From contig DXTB01000008.1 in NCBI GenBank assembly GCA_019410105.1, positions 1 through 40,919 on the forward strand: a stretch of 40,919 nucleotides of DNA, written 5' to 3'. The DNA comes from Clostridiales bacterium. GTDB taxonomy: Bacteria; Bacillota_A; Clostridia; Oscillospirales; Oscillospiraceae. A model generated the notes under the pieces. That model had not been told where the DNA came from and did not search any database. It worked only from the letters and a program-made list of their open reading frames with translations. Shown piece by piece: positions 6,984 to 16,082 of the stretch. The first letter of the stretch is position 1, and every line of letters starts with the position of its first letter. A program made the position numbers and the translations under genes.

Positions 6984-8408
6984 GTGAATGTGATTTGGTC
7001 CCTCTGCAGAAAGTATACCGATCTGTCCGATGAAGAGATCCGCATCATCGAGCACATGTCAGAGACGCTGCAGCCTCTGGCCAATCTGGAGGGCGCGGAC
7101 ATCTTCATCGACTGCCCCGGACGGGACGGGAACGCCATCGTGGTGGCGGAGGCCAAGCCGGAATGTGTGCCGTCGTCCTACAAGAACACGGTTGTGGGAC
7201 TGCTGGCCAAGCCGGAGAACGAGCCGGCGGTGGCCCGCACCTTCCGCCTGGGGGTGGGAACCAAGCAGATGAAGGCCGTGACCCAGGAGAATGGGAGCAC
7301 GATCCAGTCGGTAGAGCCCATCCGCAACGGCTCCCATATCATCGGCGTGCTGATCCTGGAGAAGCGGGTGGACGAGCAGAGGCAGGTCAGTGAGCGGATT
7401 CATTTCTCGCAGCAGAGCTTTGAGACCATCGCCCACGCCCTGGCTCAGATGGTGCCGGAGAACAACTGGCTCACCGAGTGTATCGACGAGGCGCTCCTCA
7501 TGGTGGACCGCAGCGGCATCGTGACCTTCCGCAACTCCCTGGCCCAGGATCTGTACCGGAGGCTGGGCTACATTGAGGACATCCTGGGACAGCCCTATGA
7601 GAACGTCCGCCTGGTGGAACAGGACGGCAACAGCGAGGAGTGCAGCGGCTACTCCTATGTGGAGACTACGGTGAGCAACCTGGTGCTGGACATCAAGCAC
7701 ATCCAGCTCAACTCGGCGGGGGCGGCCTTCGCCGTGATCATTCAGGACGTAACCTGGCGGCGGGAGCAGGAGCAGGCGCTGATTCTCAAGTCTGTGGCCA
7801 TCAAGGAGATCCACCACCGGGTGAAGAACAACCTCCAGACCATTGCCAGCCTCCTGCGCCTACAGACGCGCCGCACTGACAGCGAGGAGACGCGGCAGGT
7901 GCTGGGGGAGAGCATGAACCGGATCCTCTCCATTGCCAGCACCCACGAGCTGCTGGCTCAGAGCGGTGTGGACGAGGTCATGCTGGGGGAGGTCATCCTG
8001 AACATAAAGAACAATACCATGCGGTATTTTTCCAACCCCAAATGCTATGTCACCATTACCATGGAGGGCGGGGACTTTCAGGTGGACTCCGACATCGCCA
8101 CGTCGGTGGCCATCATCATCAACGAACTGCTTCAGAACTCCCTGAAGTACGCCTTCCAGGACCGCTCTTCCGGAGAGATTCGGATCGTCGTGGAGCAGGG
8201 GAAGCTGTACTCCAGCATCCAGGTCAGCGACAACGGAGGCGGATTCGATGTGGCCAACACGGAGGGCAACCGCCTGGGGCTGTCCATCGTGCAGACGTTG
8301 GTGAAGGACAAGCTGCGGGGCAACCTGGAGATCGAGTCGGGCCCCGAGGGAACCTGCGCCAGATTCGACTTTAAAAATCAGATCATCGGAACGGCCGACG
8401 TGACGTAA
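6984..8408 (+). CDS. eutW: EutW, ethanolamine-sensing histidine kinase
   Basis: A 474-residue soluble sensor kinase with no membrane segments, as in other EutW proteins. Sensor domain at about 1-150, PAS-like domain at about 160-258, and a HisKA_2-type phospho-acceptor helix EIHHRVKNNLQ with the histidine at 277/278. The HWE/HisKA_2-type ATPase domain shows the N-box NELLQNSLKYAF, DNGGGFD and NRLGLSIV. GTG at 6984 lies four bases after the eutV stop with a G-rich ribosome site inside the eutV tail. It phosphorylates EutV in response to ethanolamine (known in Enterococcus). Its last codons and stop form part of the first hairpin of the next EutV target. Confidence 0.93.
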   Translation: MNVIWSLCRKYTDLSDEEIRIIEHMSETLQPLANLEGADIFIDCPGRDGNAIVVAEAKPECVPSSYKNTVVGLLAKPENEPAVARTFRLGVGTKQMKAVTQENGSTIQSVEPIRNGSHIIGVLILEKRVDEQRQVSERIHFSQQSFETIAHALAQMVPENNWLTECIDEALLMVDRSGIVTFRNSLAQDLYRRLGYIEDILGQPYENVRLVEQDGNSEECSGYSYVETTVSNLVLDIKHIQLNSAGAAFAVIIQDVTWRREQEQALILKSVAIKEIHHRVKNNLQTIASLLRLQTRRTDSEETRQVLGESMNRILSIASTHELLAQSGVDEVMLGEVILNIKNNTMRYFSNPKCYVTITMEGGDFQVDSDIATSVAIIINELLQNSLKYAFQDRSSGEIRIVVEQGKLYSSIQVSDNGGGFDVANTEGNRLGLSIVQTLVKDKLRGNLEIESGPEGTCARFDFKNQIIGTADVT

Positions 8409-8440
8409 CGACGGCTGGAACAGACGAGCGACGGAGCTCG
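8394..8440 (+). promoter_or_regulatory. EutV (ANTAR) antitermination site between eutW and eutA
   Basis: Hairpin 1: GCCGACGT (8394-8401), loop GACGTA, ACGACGGC (8408-8415), eight pairs with one A/A mismatch and the eutW stop inside. Hairpin 2: CGAGC (8425-8429), loop GACGGA, GCTCG (8436-8440). Part of hairpin 2 is shared with the terminator that starts at 8431. This is the cleanest dual hairpin in the window. Confidence 0.8.
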
Positions 8441-8476
8441 GATACAGAGGGATTCTCTGTACCCGGGCTCCGTTTT
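8431..8476 (+). terminator. Intercistronic terminator between eutW and eutA
   Basis: A long hairpin: ACGGAGCTCGG (8431-8441) pairs with CCGGGCTCCGT (8463-8473), extended by TACAGAG/CTCTGTA around loop GGATT, then TTTT. It separates the regulator genes from the structural genes, so the latter need EutV for read-through. Confidence 0.85.
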
Positions 8477-8508
8477 GCATTGAACTCTCAGGAAGCGGGT
8501 GAAGCAAG

Positions 8509-9939
8509 TTGCATGAAGTGATCCTCAGCGTGGGCATCGATATCGGCACCTCGACGACCCAGCTCATTTTCAGCCGGCTGACCATCGAAAACCGGGCCAG
8601 CAGCTACACCGTGCCGCGCATCGACATTGTGGATAAAGAGGTGATCTACCGCAGCAAGATCTACTTTACGCCCCTGCGTTCGGCCACGGAGATCGACGCG
8701 GAGGCGGTTAAACGGATTGTGCGGGAGGAGTACCAGGCGGCCGGCATGACGCCGGAGATGCTCCGCACGGGTGCGGTGATCATCACCGGCGAAACCGCCC
8801 GGAAGGAGAACGCCAACGAGGTGCTGGAGGCTCTGTCCGACCTGGCCGGAGACTTCGTGGTGGCCACCGCCGGACCGGATCTGGAGTCGGTACTCTCCGC
8901 CCGGGGGGCGGGCACCGACGCCCTGTCCAAGGAAAAGCGCACGGCCATCGCCAATGTGGACATCGGCGGCGGGACCAGCAACATCGCCGTCTATGAGAAG
9001 GGCGTGCTGCGGGGGACCTGCTGCCTGGACATCGGCGGGCGGCTCATCAAGGTGGAAAACGGCCGCATCAGCTACATTTTCCCCAAGATCCAGGCCCTGG
9101 CCGCCGCCAACGGAATCTCGCTGGCGGTGGGCGACCGGGCCTATCCCGAGCAGCTCTACGGCGTGTGCCGCCTCATGGCGGCCCAGCTGGCCCAGGCCCT
9201 CCGCCTGGCGGGGGCGGACAGCCACCACGCCGGCCTTTATACCAACAACGGCAAGCCTCTGCCGGAGCAGCCGGCCATCCGCGCGGTGACCTACTCCGGC
9301 GGCGTGGCAGACTGCATCTATCAGGAGATGGAGGGCGACGTGTTCCGCTTTGGCGACATCGGCGTCCTCCTGGGAAAGGCCATTCGGGCCGACCCGGATC
9401 TGAGCCGGGTGGAGCGCTTTACCTCCATCGAGACCATCCGGGCTACCGTGGTAGGGGCGGGAACCCATACCACCGAGGTCAGCGGGAGCACCATCCACTA
9501 TGAGCAGGGCACGCTCCCCCTGAAAAATGTCCCCATTCTTAAGGTGTCCGAGGAAGACGAGGCGTCGCTGGAAACGCTGAAGGCTTCCATTTTGAATCAG
9601 ATGCCGCTGTATATGCCTGAGGGAAAAGCGGAGCAGCTTGCGATCGCTTTTACCGGAGAAAAGCGCACCAGCTTTGCGGACATTCAGGCATTGGCGGCAG
9701 CTATCATTGAGAGCACGAAGGAGGTGATCAGCAGCAGGTATCCCTTGGTCGTGGTGGTGGAGAACGATATCGGAAAGGTGCTCGGAAACGCGCTGAACGT
9801 ATTGCTCAAGCGGGAGAAGGACGTCATCTGCATTGACGGTATCCGCACCCTGAGCGGCGACTACATCGATATCGGCGAGCCCATTGCAGGCGGGCAGGTG
9901 CTGCCCGTAGTGATCAAGACCTTGATTTTCAATTCTTAA
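8509..9939 (+). CDS. eutA: EutA, ethanolamine ammonia-lyase reactivating factor
   Basis: A 476-residue actin/Hsp70-fold ATPase that removes damaged cobalamin from EutBC. TTG at 8509 is chosen because it gives the family N-terminus (SVGIDIGTSTTQLIFSRL) and AGGAAG is upstream; a GTG nine bases later is the alternative. The phosphate-binding loops DIGTSTTQ (N-terminal) and DIGGGTSN (about 150) and the adenosine loop YSGGVAD are visible. The closing GDYIDIGEPIAGGQVLPV is typical. It is the first gene after the internal EutV-controlled terminator and heads the catalytic block, directly before eutB. Confidence 0.95.
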   Translation: MHEVILSVGIDIGTSTTQLIFSRLTIENRASSYTVPRIDIVDKEVIYRSKIYFTPLRSATEIDAEAVKRIVREEYQAAGMTPEMLRTGAVIITGETARKENANEVLEALSDLAGDFVVATAGPDLESVLSARGAGTDALSKEKRTAIANVDIGGGTSNIAVYEKGVLRGTCCLDIGGRLIKVENGRISYIFPKIQALAAANGISLAVGDRAYPEQLYGVCRLMAAQLAQALRLAGADSHHAGLYTNNGKPLPEQPAIRAVTYSGGVADCIYQEMEGDVFRFGDIGVLLGKAIRADPDLSRVERFTSIETIRATVVGAGTHTTEVSGSTIHYEQGTLPLKNVPILKVSEEDEASLETLKASILNQMPLYMPEGKAEQLAIAFTGEKRTSFADIQALAAAIIESTKEVISSRYPLVVVVENDIGKVLGNALNVLLKREKDVICIDGIRTLSGDYIDIGEPIAGGQVLPVVIKTLIFNS

Positions 9940-9968
9940 ATGTTAGGACTTATGAGAGGTGAACTAGC

Positions 9969-11339
9969 ATGATCCTGAAGACAAAGCTGTTCGGCCATGT
10001 GTACGAGTTCAAATCGATTCGGGAAGTCATGGCGAAGGCAAACGAGGAAAAATCCGGCGACAAGCTGGCAGGCATTGCCGCCGAAACCGCAGAGGAGAGA
10101 GTGGCCGCCAAGGTGGTGCTCTCCAATCTGACCCTGAACGATCTGCGCAACTGCCCCGCCGTCCCCTATGAGGAGGACGAGGTGACCCGGATCATCCAGG
10201 ATTCTGTCAACGAGACCATCTTTAACGAGTATAAGAATATGACGGTGGCCGAGTTCCGCGAGTGGCTGCTGGATACCCAGACCACCCCCGACATGATCCG
10301 CCGGGCCTCCCGCGGCCTGACCTCTGAGATCGTTGCCGGCGTGTGCAAGCTGATGAGCAACCTGGACCTCATCTACGCCGCCAAGAAGATGCGCGTGACC
10401 GCCCACTGCAACACCACCATCGGTCTGCCCGGCACCTTCTCCTCCCGTCTGCAGCCCAACCACACCACCGATGATCCCAATGGCATCATCGCGTCCGTGA
10501 TGGAGGGCCTGTCCCTGGGCTGCGGCGACGCCGTCATCGGCCTGAACCCCGTGGACGACTCCGTGGAGAGCGTGGCCCGCATCCTGAAGATGTTCGACGA
10601 GTTCAAGCGCAAGTGGGAGGTTCCCACCCAGATCTGCGTGCTGGCCCACGTGACCACCCAGACCGAGGCCGCCAACAAGTTCGGCGCTCCCCTCGACCTG
10701 ATGTTCCAGTCCATCGCCGGCTCCCAGAAGGGCAACGAGGCCTTCGGCCTGAACGCCGCCATGCTGGACGAGGGCCGCGCCACCATGCTGTCCCGCGGCA
10801 CCTGCACCGGACCCAACGTCATGTACTTTGAGACCGGCCAGGGCTCCGAGCTGTCCTCCGAGGCCCACAACGGCTGGGACCAGGTCACCATGGAGGCCCG
10901 CTGCTATGGCTTTGCCAAGCGCTACAACCCCTTCCTGGTCAACACCGTCGTCGGCTTCATCGGGCCCGAGTACCTGTACGATTCCAAGCAGGTCACCCGC
11001 GCCGGCCTGGAGGATCACTTCATGGGCAAGCTGACCGGCATCCCCATGGGCTGCGACGCCTGCTACACCAACCACATGAAGGCCGACCAGAACGACATCG
11101 AGAACCTGGCGACCCTGCTGGTGGCCGCCGGCTGCAACTACATCATGGGCGTGCCCGAGGGCGACGACTGCATGCTGATGTACCAGTGCACCGGCTACCA
11201 TGAGGCTGCTGCCCTGCGCGAGGTCTTTGGCCTGCGCCCCATCCACGAGTTCGACATGTGGCTGGAGAAGATGGGCTTCTCTGAGAATGGCAAGCTGACG
11301 CCCAAGGCCGGCGACGCTTCCGTGTTCCTGAAGAAGTAA
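9969..11339 (+). CDS. eutB: EutB, ethanolamine ammonia-lyase large subunit
   Basis: A 456-residue TIM-barrel subunit, near the usual 453-455. With EutC and adenosylcobalamin it converts ethanolamine to acetaldehyde and ammonia in the microcompartment lumen. Conserved segments are present: the N-terminal KLFGHVYEFKSIREVMAKAN, HCNTTIGLPGTFSSRLQPNH, GDAVIGLNPVDDS, the substrate-binding region TGQGSELSSEAHNG and GCDACYTNH. The ATG at 9969 follows GAGAGGTGAA. It is 29 bases after eutA and 13 bases before eutC. Codon use is strongly C-biased, as expected for a highly expressed gene. Confidence 0.97.
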   Translation: MILKTKLFGHVYEFKSIREVMAKANEEKSGDKLAGIAAETAEERVAAKVVLSNLTLNDLRNCPAVPYEEDEVTRIIQDSVNETIFNEYKNMTVAEFREWLLDTQTTPDMIRRASRGLTSEIVAGVCKLMSNLDLIYAAKKMRVTAHCNTTIGLPGTFSSRLQPNHTTDDPNGIIASVMEGLSLGCGDAVIGLNPVDDSVESVARILKMFDEFKRKWEVPTQICVLAHVTTQTEAANKFGAPLDLMFQSIAGSQKGNEAFGLNAAMLDEGRATMLSRGTCTGPNVMYFETGQGSELSSEAHNGWDQVTMEARCYGFAKRYNPFLVNTVVGFIGPEYLYDSKQVTRAGLEDHFMGKLTGIPMGCDACYTNHMKADQNDIENLATLLVAAGCNYIMGVPEGDDCMLMYQCTGYHEAAALREVFGLRPIHEFDMWLEKMGFSENGKLTPKAGDASVFLKK

Positions 11340-11352
11340 GGAGGAGCGAAGA

Positions 11353-12240
11353 ATGGACGAGAAAGATCTGAGAAGCATCATTGAGCAGGTGCTGACGGAA
11401 ATGAATGTGTCCGGTGCCAAGCCCGCCGAGAAGGCCGCTGCCGCTTGTGCGTGTGAGTCTGCGCCGGAGGTTGAGGACGGCTGCATCCCCGACATCACGG
11501 AGATCGACATCCGCAAGCAGTATCTGGTGAAGAACCCCGAGAACGGCGAGGAGTATGCCGAGCTGAAGATGAACGCTCCCTGCCGCCTGGGCATCGGCAA
11601 GGCCGGCGCCCGCTACAACACCCTGCCCCAGCTGGAGTTCCGCGCCGCCCACTCCGCCGCCCAGGACGCCGTGTTTAACGACGTGGACGCCGAGTTCGTG
11701 GAGAAGATGGGCCTGTGGACGGTGCAGACCCAGTGCGACAGCAAGGACACCTATCTGACCCGCCCCGATCTGGGCCGCAAGCTCAGCCCCGAGGCCGTGG
11801 AGACCATCAAGGCCAAGTGCAAGAAGAACCCCACCGTTCAGATCTACGTGGCGGACGGACTGTCCTCCGCCGCCGTGGCCGCCAACATCGGCGATCTGCT
11901 GCCCGCCATCCTGCAGGGCCTGGAGAGCTACAAGATCGATGTGGGCACCCCCTTCTTCGTGAAGTATGGCCGCGTGGGCGTCATGGATGAGATCTCCGAG
12001 CTGACCGGTGCCACCGTCACCTGCACCCTGATCGGCGAGCGTCCCGGCCTGATCACCGCCGAGTCCATGTCCGCTTACATCGCCTACAAGGCCACCGTGG
12101 GCATGCCCGAGGCCCGCCGCACCGTGGTATCCAACATCCACCGGGCCGGCACCATCCCCGCCGAGGCCGGCGCCCACATCGCGGAAATCATCAAGATCAT
12201 GCTGGACAAGAAGGCCAGCGGTACCGATCTGAAACTGTAA
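11353..12240 (+). CDS. eutC: EutC, ethanolamine ammonia-lyase small subunit
   Basis: A 295-residue subunit that, with EutB, binds adenosylcobalamin. The N-terminus MDEKDLRSIIEQVLTEMN is a short amphipathic helix followed by a loose Ala/Pro/Glu linker to about residue 48, the expected layout of an encapsulation peptide that targets the lyase to the shell. The conserved core includes RLGIGKAGARYNT, DGLSSAAVAANI, VLIGERPG-like TLIGERPGLITAESMSAY and SNIHRAGTIPAEAGAHIA. GGAGG precedes the ATG. The length matches enterobacterial EutC. Confidence 0.96.
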   Translation: MDEKDLRSIIEQVLTEMNVSGAKPAEKAAAACACESAPEVEDGCIPDITEIDIRKQYLVKNPENGEEYAELKMNAPCRLGIGKAGARYNTLPQLEFRAAHSAAQDAVFNDVDAEFVEKMGLWTVQTQCDSKDTYLTRPDLGRKLSPEAVETIKAKCKKNPTVQIYVADGLSSAAVAANIGDLLPAILQGLESYKIDVGTPFFVKYGRVGVMDEISELTGATVTCTLIGERPGLITAESMSAYIAYKATVGMPEARRTVVSNIHRAGTIPAEAGAHIAEIIKIMLDKKASGTDLKL

Positions 12241-12260
12241 GAGCAGGGAGGAAAATCAAT

Positions 12261-12911
12261 ATGAAACGCGATCCGTTGCCCGCACATGTACTGGCGACTC
12301 GCATTATCCCCAACGTAGCTCCCGACATGGCGAAGGAGCTGGGCCTGACCCCTGACCAGAAGTCCCTGGCCATCGTTACTGCCGACAGCGACGATGTGAC
12401 CTACACCGCCCTGGACGAGGCCACCAAGAAGGCCGACTGCAAGGTTGTCTACGCCAAGAGCTTCTACGCCGGCGCCGCCAACGCCAACACCAAGCTGGCC
12501 GGCGAGATCATCGGCATCCTGGCCGCTCCCAACCCCGCTGAGGCCAAGGCCGGCCTGGAGGCCTGCGTGGACATGATCGAGAATGTGTGCCACTTTGTCT
12601 CCGCCAATGACGACGACAGCATCTGCTACTATGCCCACTGCATCTCCCGCACCGGCTCCTACCTGTCCGAGGGCTGCGGCATTGCCGAGGGCGAGGCCAT
12701 TGCCTACCTGATTGCGCCTCCCCTGGAGGCCATGTACGGCGTGGATGCCGCGCTGAAGGCCGCCGATGTGCGGATGTGCGTGCTGTACGCCCCCCCGTCT
12801 GAGACCAACTTTGGCGGCGCCCTGCTGACCGGCAGCCAGTCTGCCTGCAAGTCCGCCTGTGACGCCTTCGCCGCCGCCGTCGAGTCCGTCGCCGACCAGC
12901 CCAAGGTCTGA
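12261..12911 (+). CDS. eutL: EutL, tandem-domain trimeric BMC shell protein
   Basis: A 216-residue protein with two BMC-like folds (about 1-105 and 110-216), matching the usual EutL length. EutL trimers make shell facets with a gated central pore thought to pass large cofactors. The family opening (DPLPAHVLATRIIPNVAPDMA) and LEACVDMIENVCHFVSAN are visible. Several cysteines (for example in CYYAHCISRTGSYLSEGCGI) lie near the pore region. GGGAGG precedes the ATG; the next gene starts 46 bases after the stop. Confidence 0.95.
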   Translation: MKRDPLPAHVLATRIIPNVAPDMAKELGLTPDQKSLAIVTADSDDVTYTALDEATKKADCKVVYAKSFYAGAANANTKLAGEIIGILAAPNPAEAKAGLEACVDMIENVCHFVSANDDDSICYYAHCISRTGSYLSEGCGIAEGEAIAYLIAPPLEAMYGVDAALKAADVRMCVLYAPPSETNFGGALLTGSQSACKSACDAFAAAVESVADQPKV

Positions 12912-12957
12912 CCGGCAGAGCGACCGGGTCCGCACGGGCCCATGAACGGAGGTACAT

Positions 12958-13512
12958 ATGAAGGCATTGGGTATGATTGAAACCCGCGGCCTGGTCGCCT
13001 CCATTGAGGCGGCCGATGCCATGGTCAAGGCTGCCAACGTCACCCTCCAGTGCAAGGAGCATGTGGGCGGCGGCCTGGTGACCATCATGGTCCGAGGGGA
13101 TGTGGGCGCCGTCAAGGCGGCCACAGACGCCGGTGCCGCAGCGGCGGAACGGGTGGGAGCCCTGATTTCCGTCCACGTGATCCCCAGACCCCATGAGGAG
13201 CTGGAAGAAATCCTGGGACACATCCCCGCCGAACCAGACCAGCCGGTTCCCCCCACGCCTCCCGCCCCGGCCCCTGAGCCGGAGCCGGAGGAGGGTGAGC
13301 CGCTGGAACCGGAGGAGCAGGAGAGCGATGGCGCGGTGATGGAGCCCGCCAGCCTGACCACGGAGGAGCTGGAGCATATGGCGGTGGTAAAACTGCGGGC
13401 CGTGGCCAGACAGATCGGCCTGACCAGCATGACGCGCAAGGAGATCCGGTTTGCCAAGAAGGAAGAGCTTCTCGCGGCAATCACGGCGTTCCTGGCGGAG
13501 CAAAACAACTGA
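12958..13512 (+). CDS. BMC-H shell protein with acidic linker and C-terminal SAP/Rho-N-like domain (EutK-like)
   Basis: A 184-residue protein. Residues 1-88 are a BMC domain nearly the same as the EutM copies downstream. Residues about 90-128 are a Pro/Glu-rich linker. Residues about 130-184 ([20 protein letters not shown], then GLTS...[13 protein letters not shown]) look like a short helix-extended-helix fold of the SAP or Rho N-terminal type, which binds nucleic acid in other proteins. EutK of enterics also joins one BMC domain to a C-terminal helix-turn-helix domain, so this may be a functional counterpart built from a different domain. AGGTA precedes the ATG. The C-terminal domain call is by pattern only. 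Confidence 0.8.
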   Translation: MKALGMIETRGLVASIEAADAMVKAANVTLQCKEHVGGGLVTIMVRGDVGAVKAATDAGAAAAERVGALISVHVIPRPHEELEEILGHIPAEPDQPVPPTPPAPAPEPEPEEGEPLEPEEQESDGAVMEPASLTTEELEHMAVVKLRAVARQIGLTSMTRKEIRFAKKEELLAAITAFLAEQNN

Positions 13513-13571
13513 GCATGCTTCGCGGTTTGAGACTGCCCCCGGCATGAGTTCAGCGAAAGGAATGGAACTGT

Positions 13572-15053
13572 ATGCAGCTAATCGATAAAGATCTCCTGTC
13601 CATGCAGGAGGTTCGGGAGCTGGTAGAGGCGGCCAAGGAGGCCCAGCAGGAGCTGGCCCGGATGGACCAGGCCCAGGTGGACCGCATTGTGCGTGCCATT
13701 GCCGACGCGGGCGTGCGCAACGCCCGCCGGCTGGCCCAGATGGCCAACGAGGATACCGGCTTCGGCATCGTGGACGACAAGGTGATCAAGAACATCTTTG
13801 CCAGCCGCGGTGTCTACGAGCACATCAAGGATATGAAAACCATCGGAGAGATCAGCCGGGACGACGCCAAGCGCCTGCGCACCATCGCGGTGCCCGTGGG
13901 CGTGATCGCCGGCCTGATCCCCTCCACCAACCCCACTTCCACCGCACTTTACAAGGCGGAGATCGCCATCAAGGCGGGCAACGCCATCGTGTTCTCCCCC
14001 CACCCCACGGCCCTGCGCTGCATCCTGGAGACCGTCAAGGTCATCCGGCAGGCGGTGGCCGAGGCGGGCGGCAATGAGAACCTGGTCTCCTGCATCACCA
14101 TCCCCACCATGGAGGCCACCGACAACCTCATGCGCCACCGCGACGTGGCCATGATCCTGGCCACCGGCGGCTCCGCCATGGTGCGGGCGGCCTACTCCTC
14201 CGGTACCCCCGCCATCGGCGTGGGCCCCGGCAACGGCCCCGCCTACCTGGAGAAGACCTGCGACCTGCCCCTGGCAGTGAAGCGCATCCTGGACTCCAAG
14301 ACCTTTGACAACGGCACCATCTGCGCCAGCGAGCAGTCCATCATCTGCGACGATGACATGGTGCCCGCCGTCAAGGCCGAGATGGAGCGCCAGGGGGCTT
14401 ACTTCCTGGACGACGAGGAGCGGGAGAAGCTGGGCCGCTTCATTCTGCGGGCCAATGGCACCATGAACCCCGAGATCGTGGGCCGCAGCGTGAAGACCAT
14501 CGCCAATCTGGCCGGCCTGGAGAAGGTTCCCGCCACCGCCCGCGTGCTGGTGGCCAAGGAGACCGGCGTGGGCCGCGGCCATCCCTATTCCAACGAGAAG
14601 CTGGGACCCATCCTGGCCTTCTACACCGCCGAGAACTACGAGAAGGTGTGCGAGAAGGTCTGTGAGATCCTCCACTACGAAGGCGCGGGCCACACCTTCT
14701 CTATGCACACCAACGACGATAAGATGGTGGACTACTTCGCCCGCCGGGTGCCCGCCTCCCGCGTGATGGTGAACACCCCCAGCGCCCTGGGCGGCATCGG
14801 CGGCACCACCGCCCTCCAGCCCGCCCTGACCCTGGGCTGCGGCGCCGTGGGCGGCTCCGCCACCTCGGAGAACGTGGGCCCCATGCACCTGCTCAACCTG
14901 CGGTATGTGGCCTACGGCCTCAAGGAGCTGGACGAGATCCGCGCCTCCGTGCCGGACTGCTCCGACGGCGTCTGCCGCACGGCTCCCTCTCTGGAGAACA
15001 TCGATGTGGACGACATCGTCCGCCAGATCATCGGTAAGCTCCAGAAGCTGTAA
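13572..15053 (+). CDS. eutE: EutE, CoA-acylating acetaldehyde dehydrogenase
   Basis: A 493-residue enzyme that converts acetaldehyde, CoA and NAD+ to acetyl-CoA and NADH. The catalytic cysteine is C251 in TFDNGTICASEQS; the Rossmann segment MILATGGSAMVRAA and the VGPGNGPAY loop are conserved. The C-terminus ends in IDVDDIVRQIIGKLQKL, an amphipathic helix after a short linker that has the look of an encapsulation peptide; the N-terminus (LIDKDLLSMQEVRELVEAAK) has helix character too but leads straight into the fold. The ATG follows AAAGGAA. It lies between the EutK-like gene and the eutM repeats. Confidence 0.95.
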   Translation: MQLIDKDLLSMQEVRELVEAAKEAQQELARMDQAQVDRIVRAIADAGVRNARRLAQMANEDTGFGIVDDKVIKNIFASRGVYEHIKDMKTIGEISRDDAKRLRTIAVPVGVIAGLIPSTNPTSTALYKAEIAIKAGNAIVFSPHPTALRCILETVKVIRQAVAEAGGNENLVSCITIPTMEATDNLMRHRDVAMILATGGSAMVRAAYSSGTPAIGVGPGNGPAYLEKTCDLPLAVKRILDSKTFDNGTICASEQSIICDDDMVPAVKAEMERQGAYFLDDEEREKLGRFILRANGTMNPEIVGRSVKTIANLAGLEKVPATARVLVAKETGVGRGHPYSNEKLGPILAFYTAENYEKVCEKVCEILHYEGAGHTFSMHTNDDKMVDYFARRVPASRVMVNTPSALGGIGGTTALQPALTLGCGAVGGSATSENVGPMHLLNLRYVAYGLKELDEIRASVPDCSDGVCRTAPSLENIDVDDIVRQIIGKLQKL

Positions 15054-15105
15054 CCCAATCTCATCCGCGTACAGCGCGGTTTACCTGTGAAAGGAAGGAT
15101 CACAA

Positions 15106-15390
15106 ATGGCGAATATGATGCAAGCTCTGGGTATGATCGAGACCAAGGGTCTCGTGGCCTCCATCGAGGCGGCCGATGCCATGGTCAAGGCGGCCAACGT
15201 CACCCTGATCGGCAAGGAGCACGTGGGCGGCGGCCTGGTGACCGTAATGGTCCGCGGCGACGTGGGCGCGGTCAAGGCGGCCACCGACGCGGGCGCGGCG
15301 GCGGCCGAGCGCGTGGGCGAGCTGATCTCCGTGCACGTCATTCCCCGTCCCCACGAGGAAGTGGAGTCCATCCTGCCCCACCTGGGCTGA
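15106..15390 (+). CDS. eutM: EutM, BMC-H hexameric shell protein, copy 1
   Basis: A 94-residue single BMC domain (Pfam BMC type), the main facet protein. [24 protein letters not shown] and the HVIPRPH strand-turn are typical of EutM/PduA. It differs from copy 2 only in the first residues (MANMM against MNMM). AAAGGAAGG lies upstream. It is the first of three tandem copies with identical DNA across the body. Confidence 0.96.
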   Translation: MANMMQALGMIETKGLVASIEAADAMVKAANVTLIGKEHVGGGLVTVMVRGDVGAVKAATDAGAAAAERVGELISVHVIPRPHEEVESILPHLG

Positions 15391-15987
15391 GGCAGCCTGA
15401 CGCAAACAAGTAAAGGAGTGTCCCTGTTATGAATATGATGCAAGCTCTGGGTATGATCGAGACCAAGGGTCTCGTGGCCTCCATCGAGGCGGCCGATGCC
15501 ATGGTCAAGGCGGCCAACGTCACCCTGATCGGCAAGGAGCACGTGGGCGGCGGCCTGGTGACCGTAATGGTCCGCGGCGACGTGGGCGCGGTCAAGGCGG
15601 CCACCGACGCGGGCGCGGCGGCGGCCGAGCGCGTGGGCGAGCTGATCTCCGTGCACGTCATTCCCCGTCCCCACGAGGAAGTGGAGTCCATCCTGCCCCA
15701 CCTGGGCTGAGGCAGCCTGACGCAAACAAGTAAAGGAGTGTCCCTGTTATGAATATGATGCAAGCTCTGGGTATGATCGAGACCAAGGGTCTCGTGGCCT
15801 CCATCGAGGCGGCCGATGCCATGGTCAAGGCGGCCAACGTCACCCTGATCGGCAAGGAGCACGTGGGCGGCGGCCTGGTGACCGTAATGGTCCGCGGCGA
15901 CGTGGGCGCGGTCAAGGCGGCCACCGACGCGGGCGCGGCGGCGGCCGAGCGCGTGGGCGAGCTGATCTCCGTGCACGTCATTCCCCG
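15111..15987 (+). repeat. Tandem repeat of a 320-base eutM unit (2.7 copies)
   Basis: By direct comparison 15111-15430 and 15431-15750 are identical, and 15751-15987 is identical to the first 237 bases of the unit. Each unit contains one eutM gene and its ribosome-binding spacer. Confidence 0.95.
15429..15710 (+). CDS. eutM: EutM, BMC-H hexameric shell protein, copy 2
   Basis: 93 residues, identical to copy 1 after the start. The ribosome site AAAGGAG and the 38-base spacer before the start are the same as those before copy 3. The 320-base repeat unit, gene plus spacer, has no base change relative to copy 1. Confidence 0.96.
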   Translation: MNMMQALGMIETKGLVASIEAADAMVKAANVTLIGKEHVGGGLVTVMVRGDVGAVKAATDAGAAAAERVGELISVHVIPRPHEEVESILPHLG

Positions 15988-16033
15988 CCCCCACAACGAG
16001 GTGGAGTCCATCCTGCCCTCCCTGGAGAAGTAA
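15749..16033 (+). CDS. eutM: EutM, BMC-H hexameric shell protein, copy 3
   Basis: 94 residues, identical to copy 2 until the C-terminus, where [12 protein letters not shown] is replaced by [13 protein letters not shown]. The DNA diverges only from position 15988 on. The different tail suggests this was the original last gene or that conversion stopped here. Function as for copies 1 and 2. Confidence 0.96.
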   Translation: MNMMQALGMIETKGLVASIEAADAMVKAANVTLIGKEHVGGGLVTVMVRGDVGAVKAATDAGAAAAERVGELISVHVIPRPHNEVESILPSLEK

Positions 16034-16082
16034 GATACGGGCGTAGCCCGTGTCCCATCAACCATAGGAAGGGGTGGAGCGC

